From Clostridium sp. JN-1 (GTDB lineage: Bacteria; Bacillota; Clostridia; Clostridiales; Clostridiaceae), in NCBI RefSeq assembly GCF_003718715.1, contig NZ_CP033465.1:310001-374000 (forward strand): a stretch of 64,000 bases of DNA. The letters are read 5' to 3'. Positions 1 through 8,736 of the stretch are shown piece by piece. Numbering within the stretch: the stretch's first letter is position 1; each line of letters starts with the position of its first letter. The position numbers and the translations under genes were made by a program. The notes beneath the pieces are model-generated. The model was not told the origin of the DNA, did no database searches, and was given only the letters and a program-made list of their open reading frames with translations.

Positions 1-81
1 ACTAGTCAATTTAGAGCATGTCATAAGGATCAAGTTACAATACTTGATAAGTTACCGGTAGTTGGAAAGATAAAGTCTTAA
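1..81 (+). CDS. 3' end of an unidentified gene (partial)
   Basis: The first frame is open from base 1 to a TAA at 79-81 and gives the last 26 residues of a protein whose start lies outside the window. The tail ends LPVVGKIKS. It is followed 24 bases later by a well-formed ribosome binding site for the next gene, so the two are probably co-transcribed. The fragment is too short to name a family. Confidence 0.4.
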   Translation, partial: TSQFRACHKDQVTILDKLPVVGKIKS

Positions 82-105
82 TATAAATTAAAAGGGGTGA
101 TTTAA

Positions 106-387
106 ATGCATGATATGATTCTATTGAGTAAAATATCAAAAGCGTTAAATGAATGTTGTGTTTCAGGTAATATTTCAAAGGTAAATAAGTTAGTTGTAGT
201 TGTAAATGAAGATAGCCATATTAATTCATGTAATTTATATGATTATTTAAGAAGCTACAATACTGATATAACTCACAAATCCACAGAAGTTAAAATTGAA
301 ATTGATGATTTACCAGATCAGGTTGCAATTATCAAAAGTATAGAGGGTGACAAAGATGAGGAGGGCTCAAAAGATAAAACATCATGA
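106..387 (+). CDS. HypA-like small protein lacking the zinc domain
   Basis: This is a 93-residue protein with a strong ribosome binding site (AGGGGTGA) ahead of ATG. It begins MHD and has an alternating helix/strand pattern ending in EVKIEIDDLPDQ. That resembles the N-terminal nickel-binding domain of the hydrogenase maturation factor HypA, which starts MHE and ends with a strand of the LEIEEVP type. The Cys-x2-Cys zinc module that normally follows in HypA is absent; an acidic tail replaces it. I infer a HypA-derived or HypA-like protein of unknown role. No hydrogenase genes are visible here. A terminator follows at 480-535. Confidence 0.45.
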   Translation: MHDMILLSKISKALNECCVSGNISKVNKLVVVVNEDSHINSCNLYDYLRSYNTDITHKSTEVKIEIDDLPDQVAIIKSIEGDKDEEGSKDKTS

Positions 388-479
388 TCCACTTGACAGA
401 AGATTTCATGTTTGGAGGTAGAATAATTTTAAATGCACTAGATAAAGAAATGCTGCAGGGGATATGTCAGTAGAAATAT

Positions 480-535
480 GATAAAACTTTAGGTAATCTA
501 TAAACTAAAGATTACTTAAAGTTTTATCTTTTTGA
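480..535. terminator. bidirectional terminator
   Basis: A long inverted repeat (GATAAAACTTTAGGTAATC paired with GATTACTTAAAGTTTTATC) is followed by a T-run on the plus strand and preceded by A-rich sequence. It sits between the convergent HypA-like gene and the GtrA-YfhO gene and could serve both. Confidence 0.75.
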
Positions 536-537
536 TT

Positions 538-3500
538 CTACAAAATAAGAATCAAAAGTGAAATTATACTTATAATAATTCCGGGAATCAACCCTGGAGT
601 GGTAAATGTAAGCTCAATATTATGATTTCCAGGTTCTAAGGAGAGTCCTGTAAGTACACCATTTACCTTTGTCAATTTCTGATTTTTACCATCTACTTTT
701 GCAGACCAGCCGTTATTAAATGGTATATTAAGTGCAAGAATACCTTTTTCGTCATTTTTAATAGTTCCTTTAACTTTTCCACCTTTTATATATAAGTTTT
801 TGAGATTGTATTTATTTAAGTTATTTACCCATTTTTGATAGTAGTTATATGAATTAAACCACAGATGGGCATTACTTAAAATATAAGTACCCTTTGAAAT
901 AGTTATATTTAATACTTTAGTATCACCAGGTAATTTAAAGGTAAATGTATTAAGAGGATATACATAAGGATAATTTTCTTCCATCTTTTTTGTGGATTTA
1001 TCATTTACATTTAGAATTATTTGCTGACCATTTACAGGTTTTAAATTCATTGAAAATAGTAGTTCACCTGCATCGCTTCTTTGATTATTTATAGGTATAC
1101 TTATTGAAGCATTTTCGCCTGCAGTAATTATACCATTCTTAAGTCTTAAATTTTTAGCAACTGCATTTTTTAAATCAGGTTTTAGTTCAGTTGTAACATT
1201 ATTAATGTTAGGTATATTCCCGTCTGAACGTATTATATTTTGATCAACTGCAGCAGCTTGGAGGAGCGATGTATCTTTTTGGGCAATATTCATTTTATCA
1301 TAAACTTGTTTATCAACTATATTTGTATACCATAGATCAAAGCCAACATTGTTATTATTTTTATATATTGAGTAGTTATCTGTTTTTTTACTGAGTGTAT
1401 ATCCATAAGGAGGTACATAATTATCATCTTTATATTTAACCATATATTTACACCCAAAAAAAGTTTCAAGAAAAAAACGATCATCAAAGTTTGCATATGT
1501 ACTAGGTGTAACAGTACGATTTAAGATATTAAGATCAACTTTTAACCATTTGTGAAGATTTCCATCTATCATGCTGTTATATGCACTTGCACCATAATAG
1601 CCATAGCTCATTGGTGAATTTTCTTCACTTAAGTTTCTAAAAATTACCCTATAAAATTCGTCTGACAGCGGAGTAAGATTTTCAAATATTTGTCTTTCTT
1701 CTTTATTGTCCATTCCTGATCTCTGCAGTATAGAATAACTCATATCAGGTTTAGCAATATATAAATAAGCATTTGAATTTATAACTAATGCAGCTGCTGC
1801 ACAGCAAACTGTTGTAAAGTTTAAAATTAAATTTGAAGAACGTTTTAAAGTATATTTTTTGAAAGTTATGGTTAAAAATGATGTTAAACCTAAGACCAAA
1901 GTCATTATGTGTATAAGCTTAGTTTTTGATGGACTAATAGCTGTAAAATTAGAACCATCAGGAACTTTTACATTGAAAAGTATTAATATTAATGTACTTA
2001 TAGCAAAAAAACGATATAAATTTACACTTTTTAATTTATCATTTTCATCAAGCCAATCTGGAACCGCATAAGCCACAGAAAATATAAATAGATAAAACCA
2101 TCTATCTGAAGAGTAAGAAAAACCATTAAAAAAGCTGCCTGAAAGCGGTGTTAAATATAAAATAAAAAATATAAGTGCTAAAATAGTTTTCCTTTTTGTA
2201 ACCCGAGAAAACTTTTTCCACGGCAAAATAAGTATAATTAAAATAATTAGAGGAAATCCCAAAGTACTATAGTAAGAAAATAATCTGCTGGGTTGTTCTA
2301 ACATAGTATTCATGTTATAAAAAATAGGAACATAAAACTTAGTTGAAAAACGATCTGTATTTAAAAATGTTATAACAGATGGAATAAATGCAGCAGCTGC
2401 AATACCCAATGCTAGTATAGTAAACATAGAATATTTTAAAATCTCTTTAAAAGAAGAATGAATTTTTTGACTTAAGGTACTACCTTTGAGTTTCATAAAT
2501 ACAATTATAAAAATAACATAAAAAACAAAACTTATAAAGCCAAAGTAAAAGTTGTTAGCAATAGTTAGTGCTGCACTTATAACAAATAAAAAGTACTTTC
2601 CAGTTTTATCATATATCCTCCATCCGAGTATAGTAAGAGGAAGCCATATGTATGCATCAGCCATAAAATCAAAGAAAAGAGAAAAATGTATAAAACTTAT
2701 GCAGCCTCCATATATCAATGCACCTATGACAGAAGAATATACTTTTCTACCTTCATATCTTAATAAGTAATATAAAATTAACATGGATAAGAGCTGCTTA
2801 AAAATACTAAATAACAATTTCCAGCTTAATGTACTTGCTAAAGTTAAACTTCCAACCCCCAATTCCCTTATTAAGAGCAGTAAGTAAAAAAATGGACTTG
2901 TGCTGTAATAGTAACTGAATCCACCTAATATATCTCCACCCAGTCCATAGCTCCAAGACCAAAGGTGCTGACCTGAAGTTAGAGCTTTTTGTATAAATGG
3001 AACAAAGTACATGAATTGCATTGTATTATCTGTGCCCGATGTACCAAATAAAACTCCTTTATAAAAAATATATAGATGGCATCCTATTGAAAAAGACAGC
3101 AAAAAAATGAACACAAATAGATTCCTAAAAAGTTTAGAATAATTTTTGCTCACATTTGTGTTAGCATGTGAAGGCTTCAATATGTAATGTGTAACTGTAA
3201 ATGTTATAGGTATAGGTAGTATAGAAGCTAGCAGTGCTGCAAGCTTAGGACTTATGCGAAACATGTTTACGAGCAATATTAGTGAAAATGTAGAAACAAG
3301 ATAATTTGTTAACGTAGTTAATGGAAACTTGACGAATTTTGCAAATGTTGGCTTTACCTTAAAGGTAAAATAGCAATTTAAAAAGTATGATCCAATCATG
3401 CTGAATGTGAATGATACTGTATGGCTTATTATGTAAGGTACTTTGAGCCATAATAGCAGAATGTACCATATGTAATAGTGAATAGTATTTACTACACCAA

Positions 3501-3594
3501 TTGTACCAAATCTTAGAAAGTTAAATAATTTGCTTTCATTATTTATAAAGTTATTAAAATGTTGTTTCAAATATAAGTTAAACTTGTTTGTCAT
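538..3594 (-). CDS. GtrA flippase-like domain fused to YfhO-type membrane glycosyltransferase
   Basis: The product is a 1018-residue polytopic membrane protein. Residues about 20-140 form a four-helix GtrA-like domain (FLRFGTIGVVNTIHYY near the start), the family that flips undecaprenyl-phosphate-sugars. The rest matches the YfhO type: many hydrophobic helices, a long extracytoplasmic region, and a last C-terminal helix. In Bacillus and Listeria, a CsbB-type GT2 enzyme charges undecaprenyl phosphate with a sugar, a GtrA/GtcA-type protein flips it, and YfhO transfers it to lipoteichoic acid. Here the flippase and transferase steps appear joined in one chain. The GT2 gene lies directly upstream and overlaps by 17 bases. 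Glycosylation of a surface polymer is inferred; the acceptor is unknown. Confidence 0.8.
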   Translation of the reverse strand: MTNKFNLYLKQHFNNFINNESKLFNFLRFGTIGVVNTIHYYIWYILLLWLKVPYIISHTVSFTFSMIGSYFLNCYFTFKVKPTFAKFVKFPLTTLTNYLVSTFSLILLVNMFRISPKLAALLASILPIPITFTVTHYILKPSHANTNVSKNYSKLFRNLFVFIFLLSFSIGCHLYIFYKGVLFGTSGTDNTMQFMYFVPFIQKALTSGQHLWSWSYGLGGDILGGFSYYYSTSPFFYLLLLIRELGVGSLTLASTLSWKLLFSIFKQLLSMLILYYLLRYEGRKVYSSVIGALIYGGCISFIHFSLFFDFMADAYIWLPLTILGWRIYDKTGKYFLFVISAALTIANNFYFGFISFVFYVIFIIVFMKLKGSTLSQKIHSSFKEILKYSMFTILALGIAAAAFIPSVITFLNTDRFSTKFYVPIFYNMNTMLEQPSRLFSYYSTLGFPLIILIILILPWKKFSRVTKRKTILALIFFILYLTPLSGSFFNGFSYSSDRWFYLFIFSVAYAVPDWLDENDKLKSVNLYRFFAISTLILILFNVKVPDGSNFTAISPSKTKLIHIMTLVLGLTSFLTITFKKYTLKRSSNLILNFTTVCCAAAALVINSNAYLYIAKPDMSYSILQRSGMDNKEERQIFENLTPLSDEFYRVIFRNLSEENSPMSYGYYGASAYNSMIDGNLHKWLKVDLNILNRTVTPSTYANFDDRFFLETFFGCKYMVKYKDDNYVPPYGYTLSKKTDNYSIYKNNNNVGFDLWYTNIVDKQVYDKMNIAQKDTSLLQAAAVDQNIIRSDGNIPNINNVTTELKPDLKNAVAKNLRLKNGIITAGENASISIPINNQRSDAGELLFSMNLKPVNGQQIILNVNDKSTKKMEENYPYVYPLNTFTFKLPGDTKVLNITISKGTYILSNAHLWFNSYNYYQKWVNNLNKYNLKNLYIKGGKVKGTIKNDEKGILALNIPFNNGWSAKVDGKNQKLTKVNGVLTGLSLEPGNHNIELTFTTPGLIPGIIISIISLLILIL

Positions 3595-4555
3595 GCCTTA
3601 CTCCTTGATTATTAGAATTTGATACTTTAATATTTGTTTCCTTTATGATGAAGTGGGGTCTCATTTTAACTTCAGAATAAATTCTGCCAACATATTGCCC
3701 TATTACACCTATTGATATGAGTTGAACTCCACTTATAATTAAAACAGCTATTATTATTGTAAAATATTTAGGAGTATTAATCCCTGATATTAAAATTTGT
3801 ATTAAGGAGTATAGGACATAGGCTATACCACAAAGTGTTATTATAACACCAAAGTACAAAGTTGTAGTAAGTGGTTTATCATTAAATGATAAGATTCCGT
3901 CAATTCCATAGTGAAGTAGTTTTTTAAAACTCCATTTACTAGTTCCATTTAATCTACTTTGATTTTCATATTCTATTATTTTTGAATCAAAGCCAATCCA
4001 TGAAAATATTCCTTTTGAAAATCTGTTGTATTCATGCATTGACAAAATTGCATTTACAGCTCTTTTGCTCAAAAGACGAAAATCACCTATTCCATCTGTT
4101 AATCTTACACCAATTAGATAATTTACTATTTTGTAATATAATTTACTTAAAAAAGTTTTTGATTTAGAGTCACCAGTTCTATTTCGTTTTCCAATAACTT
4201 GATCATATCCATCTTTATAGTATTTGATCATTTTAGGAATTAATTCAGGTGGATGTTGTAAATCTGCATCGATTAAAATGACTGCATCTCCAATAGAATA
4301 TGCAAAACCAGCTAACATTGCAGCTTCCTTTCCAAAGTTTCTAGAAAACGATAGATATTTAATATGCCTATCATATTTTTGAAGTTTTTTAATTATATCT
4401 AATGTATTATCATTACTCCCATCATCAATGAAAATTAGTTCATAATCATAATTTTGTTTTAAGGAATCCTGCAAGAGTATAAAGTTTAGTTCTTCATATA
4501 ATGATTCAATTGAATCAGATTCATTGTAAGAAGGAATAAGTACCGTTAAATTCAC
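3578..4555 (-). CDS. GT2 family glycosyltransferase, CsbB/GtrB-like (undecaprenyl-phosphate sugar synthase)
   Basis: This 325-residue enzyme has the GT-A fold signatures TVLIPSYNE near the N-terminus and IDADLQHPPEL, which carries the metal/nucleotide-binding Asp residues. Two C-terminal membrane helices follow. This architecture belongs to the dolichol/undecaprenyl-phosphate glycosyltransferases. I place the start at the GTG at 4555 because AAGGTGG lies just upstream of it; an in-frame ATG 39 bases further upstream lacks such a site. It overlaps the downstream GtrA-YfhO gene, forming a two-gene operon for surface-polymer glycosylation. The sugar cannot be told from sequence. Confidence 0.85.
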   Translation of the reverse strand: MNLTVLIPSYNESDSIESLYEELNFILLQDSLKQNYDYELIFIDDGSNDNTLDIIKKLQKYDRHIKYLSFSRNFGKEAAMLAGFAYSIGDAVILIDADLQHPPELIPKMIKYYKDGYDQVIGKRNRTGDSKSKTFLSKLYYKIVNYLIGVRLTDGIGDFRLLSKRAVNAILSMHEYNRFSKGIFSWIGFDSKIIEYENQSRLNGTSKWSFKKLLHYGIDGILSFNDKPLTTTLYFGVIITLCGIAYVLYSLIQILISGINTPKYFTIIIAVLIISGVQLISIGVIGQYVGRIYSEVKMRPHFIIKETNIKVSNSNNQGVRHDKQV

Positions 4556-4791
4556 AGTATACCACCTTTCTAATAGGTAAATAAAGTTATGCATATAGTT
4601 ATGAATATGCCCAATTTATAATATTTTAATATAATTATAATATTTTAACACAGCTCTAGTGTATAGTAAACATATACAGTATAGAATTGGTGCTGCCATT
4701 ATTTGGGGCATTTGAATAATAAAAATTTTGAGAGTATTATATTTTTATAATATAAATATTTTTACAAGGTACGAGAGGGGTATAATAAAGG

Positions 4792-5709
4792 ATGAGGACA
4801 ATAAAGAATATATCTGCTATAGGTCTAGGGGCAGTTGGATGCACATATTACAGCAAGTTATATGATTTTAATCCAGATGGAATAAAAATTATAGCTGGAG
4901 GCAATAGAGCTTTAAGGTATAATAAAAATGGATTTATAATCAATGGAAAACGATATGATTTTACATATGTTGATCCAAAAGAAAAATGTACTCCAGCAGA
5001 TTTAGTTATTGTTTCTGTTAAATCTAATCAACTAGATCAGGCAATTGAAGATATAAAAAATCATATAGGAGAAAATACAATTATTCTTTCTCTTTTAAAT
5101 GGCATTACAAGTGAAAAAATTATAGGAGAACGTTTTGGAATGGACAAAATGCTTTATTCATTTTGCGCAGGAGATTCAAACCGTGATGGCAATAAAGTTG
5201 ATTTTTCAAATGTATGTAATATAAACTTTGGTGAAAAGAAAAATGATATATACTCGGAAAAGGTTAGGGCCGTTAAAGATATTTTTGATAAGAGTAAAAT
5301 TAAATATAACATTCCAGCAGACATGATGCATGCGCTGTGGCGTAAGTTCATGGTAAATGTAGGTATAAATCAAACATCAGCAATTCTAAAAGTAACATAT
5401 GATTCTTTTAAAAGTTCCACTCATGCAATAAGACTTATGGAGGCAGCAATGTCTGAAGTAATAAAGTTGTCAGAAAAGGCAGGAATAAACTTAAATGAAG
5501 ATGATCTAGCTGAGTGGTATGAAAGGTTAGATAGCATAAATCCTAAAAGCAGAACTTCGATGTGTCAGGATATTATATATGGTAGAAAAACTGAAGTTGA
5601 TATATTTGCAGGAACTGTTTGTAAATTAGGAGAAAAATATGGATTAGACACACCTGTAAATAGAGTATTTTTAAATATAATAAAAGCAATTGAGGAAGTT
5701 AACGATTAG
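4792..5709 (+). CDS. panE: 2-dehydropantoate 2-reductase family (ApbA/PanE)
   Basis: The 305-residue protein has an N-terminal Rossmann motif GLGAVG (residues 11-16) and the family's C-terminal helical domain with ALWRKFMVNVGINQ, which contains the conserved catalytic-type lysine, followed by SRTSMCQDI. The family reduces ketopantoate to pantoate with NADPH in coenzyme A biosynthesis. The panB/panC genes 1.3 kb away support that role, although they are on the other strand and one 1,240-bp element lies between. Some ApbA-family members act on other 2-keto acids. A purine-rich AGAGGGG precedes the ATG. Confidence 0.75.
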   Translation: MRTIKNISAIGLGAVGCTYYSKLYDFNPDGIKIIAGGNRALRYNKNGFIINGKRYDFTYVDPKEKCTPADLVIVSVKSNQLDQAIEDIKNHIGENTIILSLLNGITSEKIIGERFGMDKMLYSFCAGDSNRDGNKVDFSNVCNINFGEKKNDIYSEKVRAVKDIFDKSKIKYNIPADMMHALWRKFMVNVGINQTSAILKVTYDSFKSSTHAIRLMEAAMSEVIKLSEKAGINLNEDDLAEWYERLDSINPKSRTSMCQDIIYGRKTEVDIFAGTVCKLGEKYGLDTPVNRVFLNIIKAIEEVND

Positions 5710-5728
5710 TGGATGTCTCAAAATAATT

Positions 5729-5781
5729 TATAGAATTTCTAGTTTGCAGCTTAACTTACCACTCCGGGAAATATATACAGT
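5729..5781. repeat. truncated copy of the short palindromic repeat
   Basis: This stretch (TTTCTAGTTTGCAGCTTAAC onward) is the reverse complement of about two-thirds of the complete repeat at 61841-61930. It stops just before the terminal repeat of the 1,240-bp element at 5794. The missing third is not found on the far side of that element. Confidence 0.7.
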
Positions 5782-5827
5782 CTTTGATACTGTCTGCAAT
5801 TCGTAATATGCATATATTGCGTATCAA

Positions 5828-6115
5828 GCATTGTTGTTAGATATATGCAGCATAAGGACAAACTTAACTCATACTCCAAGGTATACTCACAAACTTCAGC
5901 ACTTTAAAAAAGTTTTAACATTTCTAAGCTCGTCTTTTGAAAATTTAAGCAGATTATATAAACTCGCAAAGCTCAAACATATATAATCTACTAAAATTTT
6001 TCCAAAAGACTTCGCTAAGAACTGTAAAAAACTTTTTAAATGTGCCTTCAGTTTGCAAGTATACCTTTGTGTATGAGCCAAGTTTGTCCTTATCACGTAT
6101 ATAACTGTTAACAAT
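5828..6115. repeat. long imperfect hairpin A of the 1,240-bp element
   Basis: Arms of roughly 130-140 bases pair imperfectly around a short loop. The outer part ATAAGGACAAACTT pairs with AAGTTTGTCCTTAT, and the apex AGATTATATA pairs with TATATAATCT. The same hairpin is in the other copy at about 14538-14825. Confidence 0.8.
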
Positions 6116-6738
6116 ATTTTATACATCAATTTATACAAATGTTCCATTAAGTATTGTATATATTTGCTTATTTAAATGGCTGATAAAACATAATAAAAAT
6201 AGATTTAAATCAGCAAATTATATATCATAAGTGGAATAATTCGTTTAGTGATTTTGAGACGATAGTCTCTTGAAATACATATTTTTGTGGATTTTTATGT
6301 ATGTAATTAAATTAATCTAAAACTTAGACGATGAGGCTCTGATTTTCATGCTCAAATCGCAAGTGTAACTGTAAATCTTATTCTGTATGTATTTCTTTCG
6401 TAATATCGTAGAATTAATACATATGAATCATCAGGTGGATTATTTGACATGATAAAAATTTAGCTGAAAGGTTAAGGAAAATTTTTAGTGAATTATTACA
6501 AATAATTATTGATACTGATTAATAAAATTTAAAATTCCGATGCTGCGCATTTTATTATTGATTTTCTTAAAGCTTTTGTAGCAAATAAAACTAAGTATAA
6601 AATTAATGGTCTATCGACCTGAGGGCTTTTCAGCCTTAGTAAGTGCAAGATAAGTATTTATAATTACTTCAACATAATTTATAATACTAATATATACAGA
6701 TGGTACAGTTAGCATTTTGTATTGTAAATTACGCTTAA

Positions 6739-6988
6739 GCAAAAATAAATTTAAACTGCAGAAAGCTGATATATGCCTTAAAGAACATTGGAGCAAACCT
6801 TAAAGTTCTTTATTGTTTTATTTAAAAATGTCGTAATTCGGATCAGGACGATCCGAGCTTTGAGCGTGCCAGGACGGCACATGCGAAAAGGTAGACATTT
6901 TTAAATAAAACAATTATTAGAACTTTTGGTGAAGCGGCAGGTTCTTTGAGGCATATATCAGCCGATGCAGTTTGAATTTATTTTGCTG
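6739..6988. repeat. long hairpin B with twin AGGAC-loop hairpins
   Basis: Imperfect arms of about 95 bases (ending in TTTTATTTAAAAATGTC and GACATTTTTAAATAAAA) enclose a GC-rich tip. The tip has two small hairpins with the same five-base loop: GGATC-AGGAC-GATCC at 6840-6854 and GTGCC-AGGAC-GGCAC at 6866-6880. The equivalent in the other copy is about 13665-13914. Confidence 0.8.
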
Positions 6989-7050
6989 CAATGCAATGCT
7001 TGATACGCAATATCTGCATATTACGAATTACAGGACACTATAATTTTAAG

Positions 7051-7893
7051 TTAGCTCCAAATGAAGTTGTCTATAAGTCGAGTTTTGCCGATATATACTG
7101 CTATTGCAACTAAGGTATTTTTATCTATTACTGAAACTTTATTGAGATTTTCACAGTCGACAACTTCGACGTAATCTATTTTACTTAGAGGTTCTTTTTT
7201 TATTTCATCTTCTATTATTTTTGCTATATTTTCAGAATCCTTTTCACCACATTTGATTGCTTTTTTTGCTTTTAGGAGACTTTTATTTAAAACTAAAGCA
7301 GCTTTTCTTTCTTCTTTTGAAAGATATGTGTTTCTAGAACTTTTGGCAAGTCCGTCATTTTCTCTTATTATAGGACAGCCTATTATTTCTATATCAAAAT
7401 TTAAATCTCGAACCATTCTTCTTATAACTGCAAGCTGCTGTGCATCTTTTTCTCCGAAATACGCTCTGTTTGGAGTAACTATATTAAATAACTTTGAAAC
7501 TACAGTACATACCCCTCTAAAATGTCCTGGCCTTCTAGCACCACATAATACTTTGGTTATTTTGTCTACATTTACATATGTTTGTGCATTGTCAAAATAC
7601 ATTTCAGAAGGCTCAGGATTAAATAAAAGAGCTGCTCCGGCACTTTCACATAATGATTGATCTCTATTAAGGTCTCTTGGGTAGACGTTTAAGTCTTCTT
7701 TTGGTCCAAATTGAATTGGATTTATAAAATCACTTACAACTACTCTATCATTTTGCTTTGAGGCCTTTTCTATAAGACTTTTATGACCTTCGTGCAGGTA
7801 CCCCATAGTGGGTACAAGGCCTATTGAAAGCCCCCCTCTTTTCCATATATTTATATATTCTCTAACTTCTTTTATAGTATGAACTGTTTTCAC
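7051..7893 (-). CDS. panC: pantoate--beta-alanine ligase (pantothenate synthetase)
   Basis: The enzyme condenses pantoate with beta-alanine using ATP to make pantothenate, in the cytoplasm. The 280-residue protein carries the nucleotidyltransferase signature PTMGYLHEGH, plus GEKDAQQL and the KSSRNTYL segment typical of PanC. I chose the GTG at 7893 because GAGAAGGTG precedes it at good spacing; an in-frame GTG nine bases upstream overlaps that site. It is the last gene of a DUF2520-panB-panC operon, 15 bases after panB. Its stop lies only 17 bases from the end of the left 1,240-bp element. Confidence 0.93.
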   Translation of the reverse strand: MKTVHTIKEVREYINIWKRGGLSIGLVPTMGYLHEGHKSLIEKASKQNDRVVVSDFINPIQFGPKEDLNVYPRDLNRDQSLCESAGAALLFNPEPSEMYFDNAQTYVNVDKITKVLCGARRPGHFRGVCTVVSKLFNIVTPNRAYFGEKDAQQLAVIRRMVRDLNFDIEIIGCPIIRENDGLAKSSRNTYLSKEERKAALVLNKSLLKAKKAIKCGEKDSENIAKIIEDEIKKEPLSKIDYVEVVDCENLNKVSVIDKNTLVAIAVYIGKTRLIDNFIWS

Positions 7894-7908
7894 ATAAAAC
7901 ACCTTCTC

Positions 7909-8736
7909 TTAATAAAGTTTTTCAATTATACTTTTGTCGATTTTAAATGAGTGGCTTTCATCTGGGAAAATACCATTTTTAACTTCTTTTATATATTCTT
8001 TAAAACACTGTGTCATCTGCTTACCTATTTCGCCATAGGTTTTAACAAACTTAGGTTTAAAATCACTAAACATTCCAAGCATGTCCTGATAAACGAGTAT
8101 CTGACCATCACAGTACTTTCCAGCACCAATTCCTATTGTAGGAATGTGTACACTTTTTGTAATGATATCAGCAACTTTATCTGGAACACATTCAAGAACT
8201 ATTGCAAAAGCTCCAGCTTTTTCTACGTCTTTAGCAGATTCAATTAGTCTTCTTGCTTTTTCTTCATCCTTTCCTTGTATTTTAAAGCCGCCAAAAGCAT
8301 TTATTGATTGAGGGGTTAATCCTATGTGGCCCATTACTGGAATTTGGGCATCTACAATAGCTTTTATTTTGTCACAAATTTTAGTGCCGCCTTCTAATTT
8401 AACTACTTCAGCACCTGCTTCTTTTACAAGCCTTCCAGCATTTTTTACAGCATCATAAACTGAAGTTTGATATGACATAAAAGGCATGTCAGAAACTACA
8501 AGAGCATCTTTAGTGCCTCGTACTACAGCTTTAGTATGATGAATCATATCTTCCATTGTCACACTCAATGTATTTTTATATCCAAGGCATACCATGCCAA
8601 GAGAATCGCCAACAAGTATACCATCTATGCCAGAAGCATCTATGAGTTTTGCAGATGAGTAATCGTAAGCTGTGAGCATTGTAATTTTTTCATCAGTTTT
8701 CTTAAGCTTTTTAAAACTTTCAGAAGTTTTTTTCAT
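7909..8736 (-). CDS. panB: 3-methyl-2-oxobutanoate hydroxymethyltransferase
   Basis: PanB transfers a hydroxymethyl group from methylenetetrahydrofolate to 2-oxoisovalerate, giving ketopantoate. The 275-residue chain has the family blocks [31 protein letters not shown] and [21 protein letters not shown] precedes ATG. It overlaps the upstream DUF2520 gene by 17 bases, and panC follows. The hydroxymethyl donor ties it to glyA 3 kb away, though the two are not co-transcribed. No panD is present in the window. Confidence 0.94.
   Translation of the reverse strand: MKKTSESFKKLKKTDEKITMLTAYDYSSAKLIDASGIDGILVGDSLGMVCLGYKNTLSVTMEDMIHHTKAVVRGTKDALVVSDMPFMSYQTSVYDAVKNAGRLVKEAGAEVVKLEGGTKICDKIKAIVDAQIPVMGHIGLTPQSINAFGGFKIQGKDEEKARRLIESAKDVEKAGAFAIVLECVPDKVADIITKSVHIPTIGIGAGKYCDGQILVYQDMLGMFSDFKPKFVKTYGEIGKQMTQCFKEYIKEVKNGIFPDESHSFKIDKSIIEKLY

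Larger units (their letters stand above)
5794..7033 (-). mobile_element. 1,240-bp non-coding hairpin element, left copy (inverted relative to 13620-14859)
   Basis: It is bounded by imperfect terminal inverted repeats of about 40 bases: CTGCAATTCGTAATATGCAT on the left and ATGCATATTACGAATTGCAG-type sequence on the right. It is a near-identical reverse complement of 13620-14859, and landmarks map with no net length change (x to 20653 minus x). No transposase is visible. Short open frames inside (5896-6147 and 6611-6796) overlap the stem arms and are probably not genes. Inside are a long hairpin (about 5828-6115), a middle hairpin (about 6138-6243), and a second long hairpin (about 6739-6988) tipped by two small GC-rich hairpins. 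The flanks GATACTGT and GACACTAT could be a decayed target duplication. It is a MITE-like element or a structured-RNA element. Confidence 0.75.

Noticed and set aside
355-417. Short overlapping frame starting MRRAQKIKHHD at the end of the HypA-like gene
   Set aside because: Twenty-one codons, overlapping another frame, with no recognised match; likely chance.
1859-2071. Open frames on the plus strand inside the GtrA-YfhO gene
   Set aside because: They are antisense shadows of a long, well-supported membrane protein gene.
5896-6147. 83-residue open frame in the left element (matched at 14506-14757)
   Set aside because: It overlaps the arms of the long hairpin, has no clear ribosome binding site or family, and its conservation is explained by near-identity of the whole element.
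6611-6796. 61-residue open frame in the left element (matched at 13857-14042)
   Set aside because: Identical in both copies only because the DNA is; it begins within hairpin B and lacks coding signals.
5794-7033. Group I or group II intron as identity of the 1,240-bp element
   Set aside because: No domain V-like hairpin, no intron-encoded protein and 40-base terminal inverted repeats, which introns lack.
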